Source of the DNA: Verrucomicrobiota bacterium
Lineage (GTDB): Bacteria > Verrucomicrobiota > Verrucomicrobiia > Chthoniobacterales > UBA10450
Length of the DNA: 57,947 nt
Assembly: GCA_003219005.1 (NCBI GenBank)
Contig: QHPG01000101.1
Location: forward strand, 1 to 57,947
Reading direction: 5' to 3'
Position numbers and translations under genes: made by a program. The notes below the pieces were generated by a model that was not told the DNA's origin, searched no databases, and worked only from the letters and a program-made list of their open reading frames with translations. Below, piece after piece: positions 1-8,570 of this stretch (position 1 is its first letter; every line of letters starts with the position of its first letter).

Positions 1-7
1 TAGGCTT

Positions 8-559
8 GTGGACTTGCCCGAGGAGAAAGCCCGATTTCTTACACCGAGAATTCTGTTACTCGGCTTATCGTTCGTTAGTCTAGTGATTTGCGCCGTGAGC
101 GGCGCAGCGCAGCCTTCAAATCCACCTCGTCTCGAACGCGATGAGTTCAACCGGGCTGAAGGCGCTCCAGATGCCACTTATGACACACTCATCTCCCCTA
201 GGGACGCTACCACAGTGGTCCACTTGTTTTTGCATGATTATGACGACACGAGGGTTCTGTCGTTTTGTGGCGGCACACCTGTCATCATAATGACCCAGCA
301 GGATGTATGGAGTCATAATAAGAGGGCCATTGTTGATTATGTGCCCCAAAGAAAGGATCTAAAGCTAATCTGGGAAAGCGATCCAAAGACAAAGAGGAGA
401 ATCGCGATGTTCCGACCCCTCAGTGAGCTTGCGACTGCGGATTCCATTTCGTTTTCGTTCGGCGGAAGAGTAAGGATCTTTTACGTCATGAACATCCCCA
501 AAAGGAATATTCAGCAATTTCAGGAACGCGTCAGGGCGTTGCCGGCTACGCTTCTCTAG
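8..559 (+). CDS. hypothetical exported protein (possibly 5'-truncated)
   Basis: I do not recognise this 183-residue product. A hydrophobic stretch near residues 13-34, ending with AVSGAAQ, looks like a signal peptide or anchor; the rest is a soluble, mixed alpha/beta-looking sequence without repeats or known catalytic motifs. The listed start is GTG at position 8, and the frame is still open at the window edge, so the true start may lie outside. It converges on the methyltransferase at 633, with a small TCTCGC/GCGAGA hairpin between them. Codon use looks normal, and the ORF reads away from any better candidate, so I consider it a real gene of unknown role. Confidence 0.5.
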   Translation: MDLPEEKARFLTPRILLLGLSFVSLVICAVSGAAQPSNPPRLERDEFNRAEGAPDATYDTLISPRDATTVVHLFLHDYDDTRVLSFCGGTPVIIMTQQDVWSHNKRAIVDYVPQRKDLKLIWESDPKTKRRIAMFRPLSELATADSISFSFGGRVRIFYVMNIPKRNIQQFQERVRALPATLL

Positions 560-632
560 CCAGACCGATCTCGCGCTGGCGAGAGCGAGAGCGTATCGCC
601 AAGCGAGACCTTCAGCAGTCAGGACTCGCGGG

Positions 633-1388
633 TCAAACCTCGCTTGTGCACCAGCAAAACAAGAGATTCTGTGGAAGCAGTCGATTAAACAGAAATTCGA
701 TCTTCTCTGTGCCCAGCGCGAGTTGGCGAGAAATCGGCGCCAGGAATGGCGCTAGTCCATTGAAAGTTCCGATGTGACCTACTCTCCATCCGGCACGTTC
801 GCACATCGAGGACAGCTTTCGTTTATTGAAGTGCGTTACATGCTGTACCTCGTCGAGCTTCGCGACCAACGCGAACCTGTCCAAGAGCCATTCGATAAGC
901 GGCCACGCACTTCGATAATTAGGTGTGGTAAGAAAAAGCTGACCGCCTGGACTCGTCAGCTTGTGGAACAGCGAGAGAACATCTGCCACTTGATGTTCGT
1001 AAAGATGTTCGATGACTTCAATAGAATAGATTTTGTCGAATAGTTTCTCACCCACCAAATCATCAAATTGACCGAGTCGAAACTGTAAATTCGGCGCTTT
1101 GTAGGCGCTACTAGCGTATTTTATCGCGGATGGATTGCTATCAATACCCACCACCTCGCCAGCATGCAGAGACAAAAAGTGGCTAATCGTTCCTGATCCG
1201 CATCCGGCATCGAGTACGCGGTCGTGCTTCCCAGGCATTGCGGTCCGTTCTATCAACCTGAATTTTGCTTCGTGCCAGAAGCGTTGAGCCGCGCGGTCCG
1301 ACTTCAAAGCTCGGGCCTGATAGTCTCCACTAATGTGGATAGCGTCGCCTTCCCGCCGTTTTAGCGGATGTTCGTTCGGTAGCTCCAT
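633..1388 (-). CDS. class I SAM-dependent methyltransferase (UbiG-like)
   Basis: Predicted to transfer a methyl group from S-adenosylmethionine to a small molecule or sugar-lipid. Motif I 'VLDAGCGSGT' and the following acidic end of strand 2 (VVGIDSN) are clear, as are 'IEVIEHL' and 'LFLTTPN', typical of the UbiG/Coq3-like Methyltransf_11/23 families. The ORF track extends to 1595, but that would overlap the upstream glycosyltransferase by 155 nt; the ATG at 1388 (MELPNEHPLK) gives a normal-length 251-residue protein and a 52-nt gap after the neighbour's stop. Co-directional with a polyprenyl-phosphate-type glycosyltransferase, so probably in a glycolipid or cell-surface polysaccharide pathway. 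The substrate cannot be told. Confidence 0.85.
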   Translation of the reverse strand: MELPNEHPLKRREGDAIHISGDYQARALKSDRAAQRFWHEAKFRLIERTAMPGKHDRVLDAGCGSGTISHFLSLHAGEVVGIDSNPSAIKYASSAYKAPNLQFRLGQFDDLVGEKLFDKIYSIEVIEHLYEHQVADVLSLFHKLTSPGGQLFLTTPNYRSAWPLIEWLLDRFALVAKLDEVQHVTHFNKRKLSSMCERAGWRVGHIGTFNGLAPFLAPISRQLALGTEKIEFLFNRLLPQNLLFCWCTSEV

Positions 1389-1440
1389 CTCACTTATCAA
1401 GGCGTTTCCAATGTGCGCGGAGTACCTCGCAAACTGACGA

Positions 1441-2517
1441 TCAGCTGGCCAAGGTGGAAGTCGCCTCTGTTTGCATGTTTTCCGGAGCGCGCAAGAGTTT
1501 CTCATCCCCGTGGCTGCTGAGAGTTTCTGCAACGACGTAGCGCGGGCGATATTTAACTTCCTGGTAGATTTGAGCGATATACGTGCCAATGACACCCAGG
1601 CTAATCATTAACACCCCGCCGATCAGCAACTCGAGTATGATGACGGTGGTAAACCCAGGAAACGCCAGTCCGATAAAATACATTACCAGCGCGTAGCCTG
1701 AGAACAGCATCGCACACAGAAGGAAAAGCCCTCCAAGGATTGTCACTGCTTGCAGCGGCAGCGAGGAGAAGGCTGTGATGGCGATGACAGCTAACCGGAA
1801 AAGACCCAGAAAAGACCAGCGTGACTGCGTCAACCGGCGCCTTGGTACGGAAAACATTATCTGATTTCGACGATATCCAAGCCAGCTAATCATGCCTCGA
1901 AAGAAAGTGTTCCGCTCACGCATATCCAGCCATGCGTCAATGACTTTCCGGTCCAGGAGCTTGAAGTCTGACGACCCGTACAGGTTGTAACCTGAAAGAC
2001 CGCTCAAGGTGCGATAAAAGAAACGGGCACCGATTCGATTGATCAGCGACTCCGAGCCTCGCGTTTTCTTTATCCCTTCCACGATCTCCCAATGCTCTTG
2101 CCTCCAGAGCCGAACCATTTCAGGAATTAACTCGGGGGGGTGCTGCAGATCGGAGTCTATTACGATGCATGCTTGGCCGGATGAGTACGCCAGTCCGGCG
2201 CAGATTGCTGCTTCCTTTCCAAAATTCCGGCTAAACCGGAGCGCCTTTAGTTCCGGCATTTGCTCAGCCACCTTTTCCAAGGCTTGCCACGTGCTGTCTG
2301 TCGAGCCGTCATCAATGGCGATCATCTCCATCGGCAATCCTGTCTTTGATGCTTCCGCGTGTATGAGAAACAGATTTTGAGCTATTTGGTCGGTCTCATT
2401 GTGTGCGGGTATTACGACCGAAAAAATTACGTCGCTCTCCGGGCGGTGAGGAGATTCGGTTGCAAGAGGCTGGCCGCAGAGCCTGCAATGCCAGTCGTTT
2501 TGGCCCAACGCATGCAT
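1441..2517 (-). CDS. GT2 polyprenyl-phosphate glycosyltransferase (DPM/GtrB-like)
   Basis: Family-2 glycosyltransferase that would transfer a sugar to a polyprenyl phosphate at the inner membrane. The GT-A core starts at about residue 33 with 'VVIPAHNE', has 'IDDGSTDST' and the metal-binding 'VIDSDLQHPPE', and is followed by two strong C-terminal membrane helices (about 235-325), as in GtrB/ArnC-like proteins. The N-terminal 30 residues are unusual: they contain a CxxC (CRLCG) like the zinc-binding start of C-methyltransferases, not expected in this family. Upstream an AAGG sits about 6 nt before the ATG. It precedes the methyltransferase in the same direction. Confidence 0.9.
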   Translation of the reverse strand: MHALGQNDWHCRLCGQPLATESPHRPESDVIFSVVIPAHNETDQIAQNLFLIHAEASKTGLPMEMIAIDDGSTDSTWQALEKVAEQMPELKALRFSRNFGKEAAICAGLAYSSGQACIVIDSDLQHPPELIPEMVRLWRQEHWEIVEGIKKTRGSESLINRIGARFFYRTLSGLSGYNLYGSSDFKLLDRKVIDAWLDMRERNTFFRGMISWLGYRRNQIMFSVPRRRLTQSRWSFLGLFRLAVIAITAFSSLPLQAVTILGGLFLLCAMLFSGYALVMYFIGLAFPGFTTVIILELLIGGVLMISLGVIGTYIAQIYQEVKYRPRYVVAETLSSHGDEKLLRAPENMQTEATSTLAS

Positions 2518-2645
2518 GATGGCCTTAATTAAGCATATACCGGGACAAACCGATATGGAGTGATTGAGACGTTGTCAATCCGCTTCGCCCGGTTGTGGAT
2601 TCGGGCTTGCACGGCACCTTGGAACCGCCTATTAGCTTTACCCTC

Positions 2646-2963
2646 ATGGTTCATCATGTCGTTCTCTACAAGCTCAAGTCCGAGGTCACGCCGGCCCGCG
2701 TGGAAGCGATGATGATGAATGCGCGGATGCAGCTTTTGAAAATTCCGGAGGTCCTGAGCATCAAATGCGGGAAACGGATCGGTCCCGAAATGGACTGGCC
2801 GTTCTTCATTGCCATCGATTTTGAGTCGATGGACAAGTACGCCATTTTTCGCGAAGACCCAGTTTTCGTGAAGTTCACGGAAGAGATCATTAAGCCGAAC
2901 ACGGAGGATTTCCTGGCGCTGGATTTCGAGATGGACCCGGGTAAGGACGTCCAGTTTTCGTAG
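2646..2963 (+). CDS. Dabb (stress-responsive alpha/beta barrel) domain protein
   Basis: A 105-residue single-domain protein of the dimeric alpha-beta barrel (Dabb) fold. The family hallmarks are the opening 'MVHHVVLYKLK' strand, a central 'IPEVLSIKCG' segment and a final 'FLALDFEM' strand. The listed ORF opens at 2595, but the conserved domain begins exactly at the ATG at 2646, which I take as the start; no Shine-Dalgarno is seen. Biological role in bacteria is generally unknown; members act as stress-linked proteins or small-molecule enzymes. Stands alone between the minus-strand glycosyltransferase and the plus-strand polysaccharide operon. Confidence 0.8.
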   Translation: MVHHVVLYKLKSEVTPARVEAMMMNARMQLLKIPEVLSIKCGKRIGPEMDWPFFIAIDFESMDKYAIFREDPVFVKFTEEIIKPNTEDFLALDFEMDPGKDVQFS

Positions 2964-2997
2964 GGAATACGCGACGGCATGCGGCGCACACGGCCTG

Positions 2998-3022
2998 CCC
3001 GCCGTAGCCTCGGCGCAGACGG
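2998..3022. repeat. palindromic repeat, CCGTAGCCT family (copy 1)
   Basis: CCCG...CGGG arms around a GCCGTAGCCTCGGCG core. The same core, CCGTAGCCTTGGCGAAG, is present in the miaB coding region (40826-40863) and, on the other strand, at 55048-55077. Intergenic here. Confidence 0.6.
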
Positions 3023-3072
3023 GAGCGACGCGCCCTGCCATTGCTATTTTTGCGCGCCGCGCGTAATCATTG

Positions 3073-4950
3073 ATGCCGATGCGGCTTGGCTATCTCTATT
3101 CCCGGTATCCCATAATCTCGCAGACATTTTGCGACGCTGAGATGCTGGCGTTGGAGCGGTGCGGTGTGGACTTGGAAATCGGCTCGATCAATCCGCCATT
3201 CACGAGCCTTCGCCACGGGCACGGGTCGAATTTGCAAGCGGAAGTTCGCTACGCGCCGCCGCCGAGAGTCGTCCGAACGATGGCGCAGCTCGCACGCCGC
3301 GACGACACTTGGCCTGCCGCTCTCGTCGCAGAGCACGAGGCGCGATACGGCCCTGACTTCAAGGCCGAGCGACGCGCGCGCAACGCGCTTTTTTTCGCCG
3401 ACCACTTCGCCCGCAGTGGCGTGGCGCATTTTCATGTGCATTTCGCTAGGAACGCGACCCACACCGCGCTCTTCATCAAGGAGATCAGCAAAATCGGATT
3501 CAGCTTCACGGCGCACGCGCAGGACTTCATGCTTGATGTTGGCAGCGACGAACTGCTGCGCGAAATGTGCCGCGAAGCTGCGTTCGTTGTCGCAGTGAGC
3601 GACTACAGTCGCGAGTTGCTCGTCCAAAAGTGTCCCGAGGCCGCTAAAAAAATTTACCGGATCTATAACGGCATTGATCTGCAAAAGTTCCAGGCTAGCC
3701 CACCAAGGTCGCCTGCATTGCGGCCGCGCATCGTGAGTATCGGCCGGTTGGTCGAGTTTAAAGGCTTTCGCGACCTGATCGCCGCGTGTGCTGAACTAAA
3801 GAAGCGCGGCCTCCAATTTGAATGCGAAATCATCGGTGACGGACCGTTGCGGAACACGCTTCAAAACGCGATCGCTGCCGCAGGCCTCGACGGCGTCGTT
3901 CGGTTGCCGGGAGCACTACTACAGGAAGAGGTCGTGCGCCGCCTGGCCGATTGCGATGTGTTTGCTCTCGCAAGTATCGTCGATCGCGAAGGTGCGAGCG
4001 ACATTTTACCGACAGTTATCCTCGAAGCCATGGCTACCGCGCGGCCGATAGTCTCGACGCGACTTGCTGCCGTTCCGGAAATCGTTCGCGATGGCGAGAG
4101 TGGGCTGCTCGTCGCTCCAGGCCATGTCGAGGGGCTCGCCAATGCGCTCGAGTCGCTGTTACGCGATCCGCACCTGCGAACGCGACTCGGTGCGGCAGGC
4201 AGGCGCAACGTCGAAGAAAGATTCGACGTCGATGAAACCGCCGCACAACTCTTGGAGCTTGTCGAAGCTGCCGGAGTGCCGCGCCTTCCGCTTCAGAGTG
4301 CGAGTGGGCACTTGGAGCATTGCCTCCATCTCGTCTGGGAATGGCCGAATCCAAAATTGCCGGGGCTTGATCGCGAGCTAATGGCCCTCGCGGGCGCACC
4401 GGTTCAGGTCTGGCGCTCACGGTCAATTGCGCCCGCCAAAAGATCTGAGTGCCTCGTGCACGCGCTGGAATTCTTGCCGGATGCGATCGTAATCGAAGCC
4501 GAATGGCAGGCGCAGCGCTCGCGCGCGCATGAAATCGAGAGCTGGCGGCGCGAACTTCCGCCCGAGTGCAACACGGCTGATTATCTCGAAGCTGCGCGCT
4601 GCGCGCTTTACCTCGTGCCGAAGCTCGCGCGCAATGGAATCCGTCACGTCCACGCTACGGACTCACGCGCCCTGCTGTGCGCGTGGATTTTGCAGCGTCT
4701 CGCGAAAATCACAATCAGCGCGACGATTGAGTCACCACCGGCGTTTGCATCGGAGGTTGTGGAACGGTTGCTTGCGAGCTGCGCCGGTGGCCGTGTTTCG
4801 AACGCGAAAATCCGAGCCGGCTTTGACGGGCGCTTCTTGGCGGAACCGAAGCCACCGGGCTGGCGCAGATTATTTGGCCCAAGCGGGGCACACATCAACG
4901 AGCAATCTCTTCAGCAATGGCGTAATCAGCTCGAGACGTGGAGCCGATGA
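3073..4950 (+). CDS. GT4 glycosyltransferase with extra C-terminal domain
   Basis: Retaining GT-B glycosyltransferase (group 1), probably adding a sugar in surface polysaccharide assembly at the cytoplasmic face. Residues 1-395 carry the fold: 'HFHVHFARN', 'FTAHAQDF', the donor-site 'SIGRLVEFKG' and the 'PTVILEAMA' acidic-loop region. About 220 further residues follow (405-626), well beyond normal GT4 length; they contain 'NGIRHVHATDSRALL', which looks like a degenerate copy of the acceptor-domain segment near residue 120. Start: the track uses TTG 3070; ATG 3073 or 3079 fits better. The stop overlaps the next gene by ATGA, implying translational coupling. Confidence 0.88.
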   Translation: MPMRLGYLYSRYPIISQTFCDAEMLALERCGVDLEIGSINPPFTSLRHGHGSNLQAEVRYAPPPRVVRTMAQLARRDDTWPAALVAEHEARYGPDFKAERRARNALFFADHFARSGVAHFHVHFARNATHTALFIKEISKIGFSFTAHAQDFMLDVGSDELLREMCREAAFVVAVSDYSRELLVQKCPEAAKKIYRIYNGIDLQKFQASPPRSPALRPRIVSIGRLVEFKGFRDLIAACAELKKRGLQFECEIIGDGPLRNTLQNAIAAAGLDGVVRLPGALLQEEVVRRLADCDVFALASIVDREGASDILPTVILEAMATARPIVSTRLAAVPEIVRDGESGLLVAPGHVEGLANALESLLRDPHLRTRLGAAGRRNVEERFDVDETAAQLLELVEAAGVPRLPLQSASGHLEHCLHLVWEWPNPKLPGLDRELMALAGAPVQVWRSRSIAPAKRSECLVHALEFLPDAIVIEAEWQAQRSRAHEIESWRRELPPECNTADYLEAARCALYLVPKLARNGIRHVHATDSRALLCAWILQRLAKITISATIESPPAFASEVVERLLASCAGGRVSNAKIRAGFDGRFLAEPKPPGWRRLFGPSGAHINEQSLQQWRNQLETWSR

Positions 4951-6071
4951 AACAAATTGCCGTCGTCATTCCACTTTACAATCACGCGGCATATATTGGT
5001 GACGCTATCCGGTCGATTCTCGCCCAGACACGGGCTGTCGATAAGATTGTGATCGTCGATGACGGCTCGACTGACGATTCAGCCGAAATCGTGCGCGCGT
5101 TCGCGGAGCCGCGTATCGAATTGTACACACAGCCCAATGCGGGCGCGCACGCCGCCCTCAATCGCGGGATCGAGAAAGCTGTTGGGTGCGATTATGTTGC
5201 GATCCTCAACTCCGACGACGTTTTCGCTCGCGAGCGGATTTCCAAATGTGCGGCCTTGCTGGACGAGATGCCTTCGATCGATGTGGTCGCGACCCGGTTG
5301 AGGCTAATCGATAGCACCGGCACCGAGATCGCATTCTCTGACCCGCGCGCCAAATGGTTCGCGGCAGCCTGGTCGGTCCGCGGGTCCCAACTGGACCTCG
5401 TCGAGCAGCTCGGCGTCGCCAATTTTATTAGCTCGACCAGCAATCTCACCGGCCGCAGAGCGTACTTTCTGGACCATCCGTTTCGTCACTATCGCTACGC
5501 TCACGACTACTTTTTTGTGCTCCATTGCGCATTGCGTAACCGCCTCGCGGTGCTTGATGACGAGTTATTCTCGTATCGCGTGCATTCCCAGAACACGATC
5601 TCAGTCGCGCCGGAAAAACTCGTGCGCGAACTGCTCGAGATGAATGTTGACCTTTTGGCTGTGCTCGCGCCTGAGCTTGCCGGTTCGCCCAAGTTGCGGC
5701 GCGCGCTTGCTGCTTATCATCGTGCCGCCTGGGGCAATGTGTCGAGCTTTCGCGCCGATGTCTTCGTGTCACTCATCGCTTATTCGCTTCGCGAATGCTC
5801 TCCCGAGCAGATGAAGGCAGACATTGATGCCGTGATGGAGTTTCGCGAAGCGAGCGAGTTTCCAAATAAGGCCCTGGTAAATCTCGACGCCGGCGAAAAG
5901 CAACTTGGGACTCGGCTGGCGGAAAAGTATTCTCGGCTCCAAGGCGAGCTCACGGGGACAAAGGCAGAGCTCACTGCACTGCGAAGAGCGTGGCGTGAAT
6001 CGCCGTGGTTGCGGCTCGGTAAAAAACTTGGAATTAAATCGGCGCGGGAGATCGGGAGAATCCCTTCATGA
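4947..6071 (+). CDS. GT2 family glycosyltransferase (WcaA-like)
   Basis: Inverting GT-A glycosyltransferase with 'VVIPLYNHAAYI' at the start, 'IVDDGSTDDS', a QPNAGAHAALN nucleotide-sugar segment and 'ILNSDDV' as the metal-binding DxD-like motif within the first 110 residues. No membrane helices. The C-terminal third is helical and includes a short predicted coiled coil (KYSRLQGELTGTKAELTAL). I place the start at ATG 4947, which overlaps the previous stop as ATGA with GGAG just upstream; the track's GTG 4938 is less likely. Its own stop overlaps rfbA in the same way, so three genes form one coupled operon for nucleotide-sugar supply and transfer. Confidence 0.9.
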   Translation: MKQIAVVIPLYNHAAYIGDAIRSILAQTRAVDKIVIVDDGSTDDSAEIVRAFAEPRIELYTQPNAGAHAALNRGIEKAVGCDYVAILNSDDVFARERISKCAALLDEMPSIDVVATRLRLIDSTGTEIAFSDPRAKWFAAAWSVRGSQLDLVEQLGVANFISSTSNLTGRRAYFLDHPFRHYRYAHDYFFVLHCALRNRLAVLDDELFSYRVHSQNTISVAPEKLVRELLEMNVDLLAVLAPELAGSPKLRRALAAYHRAAWGNVSSFRADVFVSLIAYSLRECSPEQMKADIDAVMEFREASEFPNKALVNLDAGEKQLGTRLAEKYSRLQGELTGTKAELTALRRAWRESPWLRLGKKLGIKSAREIGRIPS

Positions 6072-6964
6072 ACAAGAAAGCCATTCTTCTCGCCGGTGGC
6101 GCGGGGACGCGCCTGTTTCCGCTGACGAAAATCGTCTGCAAACAACTGCTGCCAATTTACGACAAGCCGATGATTTGCTACCCGCTCGCGATCCTTATGC
6201 TCGGCGGTCTCCGCGAGGTTCTGATCATTTCCACGCCGAAAGATTTGCCGATGCTCGAAGATTATTTGGGCAACGGTGCACAACTCGGTATTCGCATCGA
6301 GTACGCCGAGCAGCCGAAGCCGGAAGGGATCGCCCAAGCTTTTTTGATCGGCGCAAAATTTATCCGTAACGCGGGCGCATCTCTCATTCTTGGCGATAAC
6401 ATTTTTTATGGAAAACTCGATTTCTACCGGGACGCGCTCGCCATCGAACGCGGCGCGTGCATTTTTGGCTATCAAGTGCGCGACCCGGAACGTTATGGCG
6501 TTGTCGAATTCGACGCCGATGGCAAAGCAATCAGCCTCGAAGAAAAACCGAAGCAACCGAAGAGCCATTTTGCCGTGCCAGGGCTTTATGTTTACGACGA
6601 TCAAGTTGTCGATCTTTGTCGCACTTTGCGCCCTTCGGCGCGTGGGGAGCTCGAGATCACCGACCTGAATTTACTTTATCTTCAGCGCAACGAGCTGCAC
6701 GTGAAACTGCTCAGCCGCGGCATGGCGTGGCTCGACACTGGCACTACCACTGCTTTGCTCGAGGCCAGCAATTACATCGCCACGATCGAGCATCGGCAGG
6801 GCTTGAAAATCGCGTGCCTGGAGGAGGTCGCGCTTCGCATGGGTTTCATCACCCAATCCGATCTCGCCAAGATCATCGATCGATTGCCGAAGAACGAATA
6901 CGGCCAGTATCTACGAATGGTCTGTGACGAGGGGCCCAGCGCCGGTCCCGAGCCCGTCGGCTGA
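6068..6964 (+). CDS. rfbA: glucose-1-phosphate thymidylyltransferase
   Basis: Makes dTDP-glucose from glucose 1-phosphate and dTTP, the first step to dTDP-rhamnose and related deoxysugars. The signature nucleotidyltransferase loop 'GGAGTRLFPLT' opens the protein and is followed by 'KQLLPIYDKPMI', 'ILGDNIFYG' and 'GMAWLDTGT', all diagnostic for RmlA/RfbA; 298 residues is the usual length. The start ATG overlaps the previous stop (ATGA), with GGGAGA ahead of it. rfbB, rfbC and rfbD are not in this window, so the rest of the pathway must be elsewhere. A palindromic repeat follows the stop. Confidence 0.95.
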   Translation: MNKKAILLAGGAGTRLFPLTKIVCKQLLPIYDKPMICYPLAILMLGGLREVLIISTPKDLPMLEDYLGNGAQLGIRIEYAEQPKPEGIAQAFLIGAKFIRNAGASLILGDNIFYGKLDFYRDALAIERGACIFGYQVRDPERYGVVEFDADGKAISLEEKPKQPKSHFAVPGLYVYDDQVVDLCRTLRPSARGELEITDLNLLYLQRNELHVKLLSRGMAWLDTGTTTALLEASNYIATIEHRQGLKIACLEEVALRMGFITQSDLAKIIDRLPKNEYGQYLRMVCDEGPSAGPEPVG

Positions 6965-6967
6965 TCC

Positions 6968-7020
6968 TGTAGCCGCTTTGCTGCGCGAAGCGGTCGTCGC
7001 GCACAGCGGGACGGCTATAG
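6968..7020. repeat. palindromic repeat, TGTAGCC family
   Basis: Ends are TGTAGCCG and CGGCTATAG, with an internal CCGCTT/AAGCGG hairpin. It fills the gap between convergent rfbA and the SCO1 gene, and the SCO1 stop codon (TAG, read on minus) lies within its right end. May double as a bidirectional terminator. Confidence 0.65.
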
Positions 7021-7674
7021 CCACTTTGGTTGCTCGCGTAACAAATGATTCGTATCGGCGACCAATTTTGTCATTGCATCTGCTTCGGTCGTGTCGTAAT
7101 AGCCGCGGATTTGGCCATGTCGATCCACGAGCACTATCCGCGTGCTGTGCACGGGAATCCCCTTTGCATCGCTGCGATCAGACACCGCTAGTTTGAAGCC
7201 GTCATGCGAAAGCTTGTAGATCGCAGATTTTGGTCCGGTGAGAAAATCCCAGCGGCCCGGCTCGGCCTGCAATCTCTCTGCGTAGCGGCGCAAAACCTCC
7301 GGTGTATCCTTGTCCGGATCGACACTGAACGAGACCAGATGCACGTCGGTTTTCTCCAACGGCTTTTGCAATTCGCTCATCCGGCTGCTGATCATCGGGC
7401 ACGGCCCGGGACACGTTGTGTAAACGAAATCGGCGATCCAAATCTTGCCGGCTAATTGCGGTGAACCGAATGGTTGTCCGTTCTGATTAGTGAACTGAAA
7501 CGAAGGCACTGTCCCGTAAGAAGAAACAGTGCGCTGCCGAAGCGCATTCACTTCTAGGTTCCGCAGCCATAGCAACAACGCCAGCGTCACCAGCGGGATG
7601 AGAATCAGCGTCACTTTCCAGATGATGCCGCTGCCGGACGCCGCCCGATGCATTGTCGCAGAAGTCGCGCTCAT
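7015..7674 (-). CDS. SCO1/SenC copper chaperone for cytochrome oxidase
   Basis: Membrane-anchored thioredoxin-fold protein that delivers copper to, or reduces, the CuA site of COX2. One N-terminal helix (about 20-38) precedes the periplasmic domain; the copper-binding CxxxC is 'TTCPGPCPM' (Cys88, Cys92) and the partner histidine is in 'LSHDGFK'. Last gene of the oxidase operon; its ATG overlaps the stop of the heme O synthase gene by ATGA. The stop codon is in the palindromic repeat downstream. Family length (about 200) fits. Confidence 0.93.
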   Translation of the reverse strand: MSATSATMHRAASGSGIIWKVTLILIPLVTLALLLWLRNLEVNALRQRTVSSYGTVPSFQFTNQNGQPFGSPQLAGKIWIADFVYTTCPGPCPMISSRMSELQKPLEKTDVHLVSFSVDPDKDTPEVLRRYAERLQAEPGRWDFLTGPKSAIYKLSHDGFKLAVSDRSDAKGIPVHSTRIVLVDRHGQIRGYYDTTEADAMTKLVADTNHLLREQPKWL

Positions 7675-8570
7675 GATTTCGTTAGAACCAAAGCTCCCAG
7701 TAACAGTGGAAGATAAATGATCGACGCAAGGAACAGCAAACGCGCTGCGCTCGGCGTCCGCATCCGCAGGAAGCGCATTGCAACCGCGACGAATAAACCC
7801 CCGAGCAAAAGTTCGATTGCCAGATAGACAAAAGTCACGATTCCAAGAAACGCGGGCAGCCCCGCAATTACCAATAGCAGGATGCAGAAAAACACGCTCT
7901 GGCTGGCGCTGCGTTCGCCGCTGCGATCATCGCTTGAGATCATGCGAAAGCCTGCGCGCGAATAGTCTTCCCGGTACATCCACGCGATGGCGAAGAAATG
8001 CGGCAGTTGCCACAGAAAAACGATCGCAAAGAGAGCCCACGCTCCGGCGCCGATGTTTCCGCGCGCGGCCGCCCACCCGATCAGCGGCGGAATTGCGCCT
8101 GGGACTGCGCCCACCGCAGTGTTTGCAGTGCTGGCGCGCTTCAGAGGTGTGTAAGCAAAAATGTAAATCGCGACTGTTATTGCCGTTAGCGCCGCGCTCA
8201 GCGCATTGCAGACAATCGCCAGATACGCGACGCCAAAAACGGATAGAACGATCCCGAGCGCCAGCGCTTGCAGCGGCGGCATTCGCCCTGCCGGGATCGG
8301 GCGCATTTTTGTACGGCGCATGAGCGCGTCGGCTCTGCGTTCCCACCATTGATTGAGAGCGGCTGCGCCCGCTGCCGCCGCCGCCGTTCCGAATACAGCG
8401 TGAAACAGTGCGACGTAATTGATCGGCGACTCAGATCCCAGGTAAAAACCAACGGCAGTCGTAAGCAGCACCAGCAGCGTCAGACGCGCTTTGACGAGTT
8501 CTGCCAGATCGGCAACGACACGATTCCGCGGCGGCGCCACGTTGGCATTTTCAATCGCGACCGTTTTCAT
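7671..8570 (-). CDS. ctaB: protoheme IX farnesyltransferase (heme O synthase)
   Basis: UbiA-superfamily membrane prenyltransferase that adds farnesyl to heme b to make heme O. Recognisable by 'VKARLTLLVLLTTAVGF', 'NQWWERRADALMRRTKMRPIPAGR' (the first Asp-rich prenyl-diphosphate site, D...RT..RP) and 'LPHFFAIAWMYREDY'. About nine hydrophobic helices in 299 residues. The track ORF runs to 8981, but that part is antisense-like overlap with ctaA; the ATG at 8570 overlaps the ctaA stop by ATGA and yields the standard protein. Works directly before heme A synthase in the pathway. Confidence 0.95.
   Translation of the reverse strand: MKTVAIENANVAPPRNRVVADLAELVKARLTLLVLLTTAVGFYLGSESPINYVALFHAVFGTAAAAAGAAALNQWWERRADALMRRTKMRPIPAGRMPPLQALALGIVLSVFGVAYLAIVCNALSAALTAITVAIYIFAYTPLKRASTANTAVGAVPGAIPPLIGWAAARGNIGAGAWALFAIVFLWQLPHFFAIAWMYREDYSRAGFRMISSDDRSGERSASQSVFFCILLLVIAGLPAFLGIVTFVYLAIELLLGGLFVAVAMRFLRMRTPSAARLLFLASIIYLPLLLGALVLTKS

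Noticed and set aside
5780-6604. 274-codon minus-strand ORF
   Set aside because: Antisense to GT2 and rfbA.
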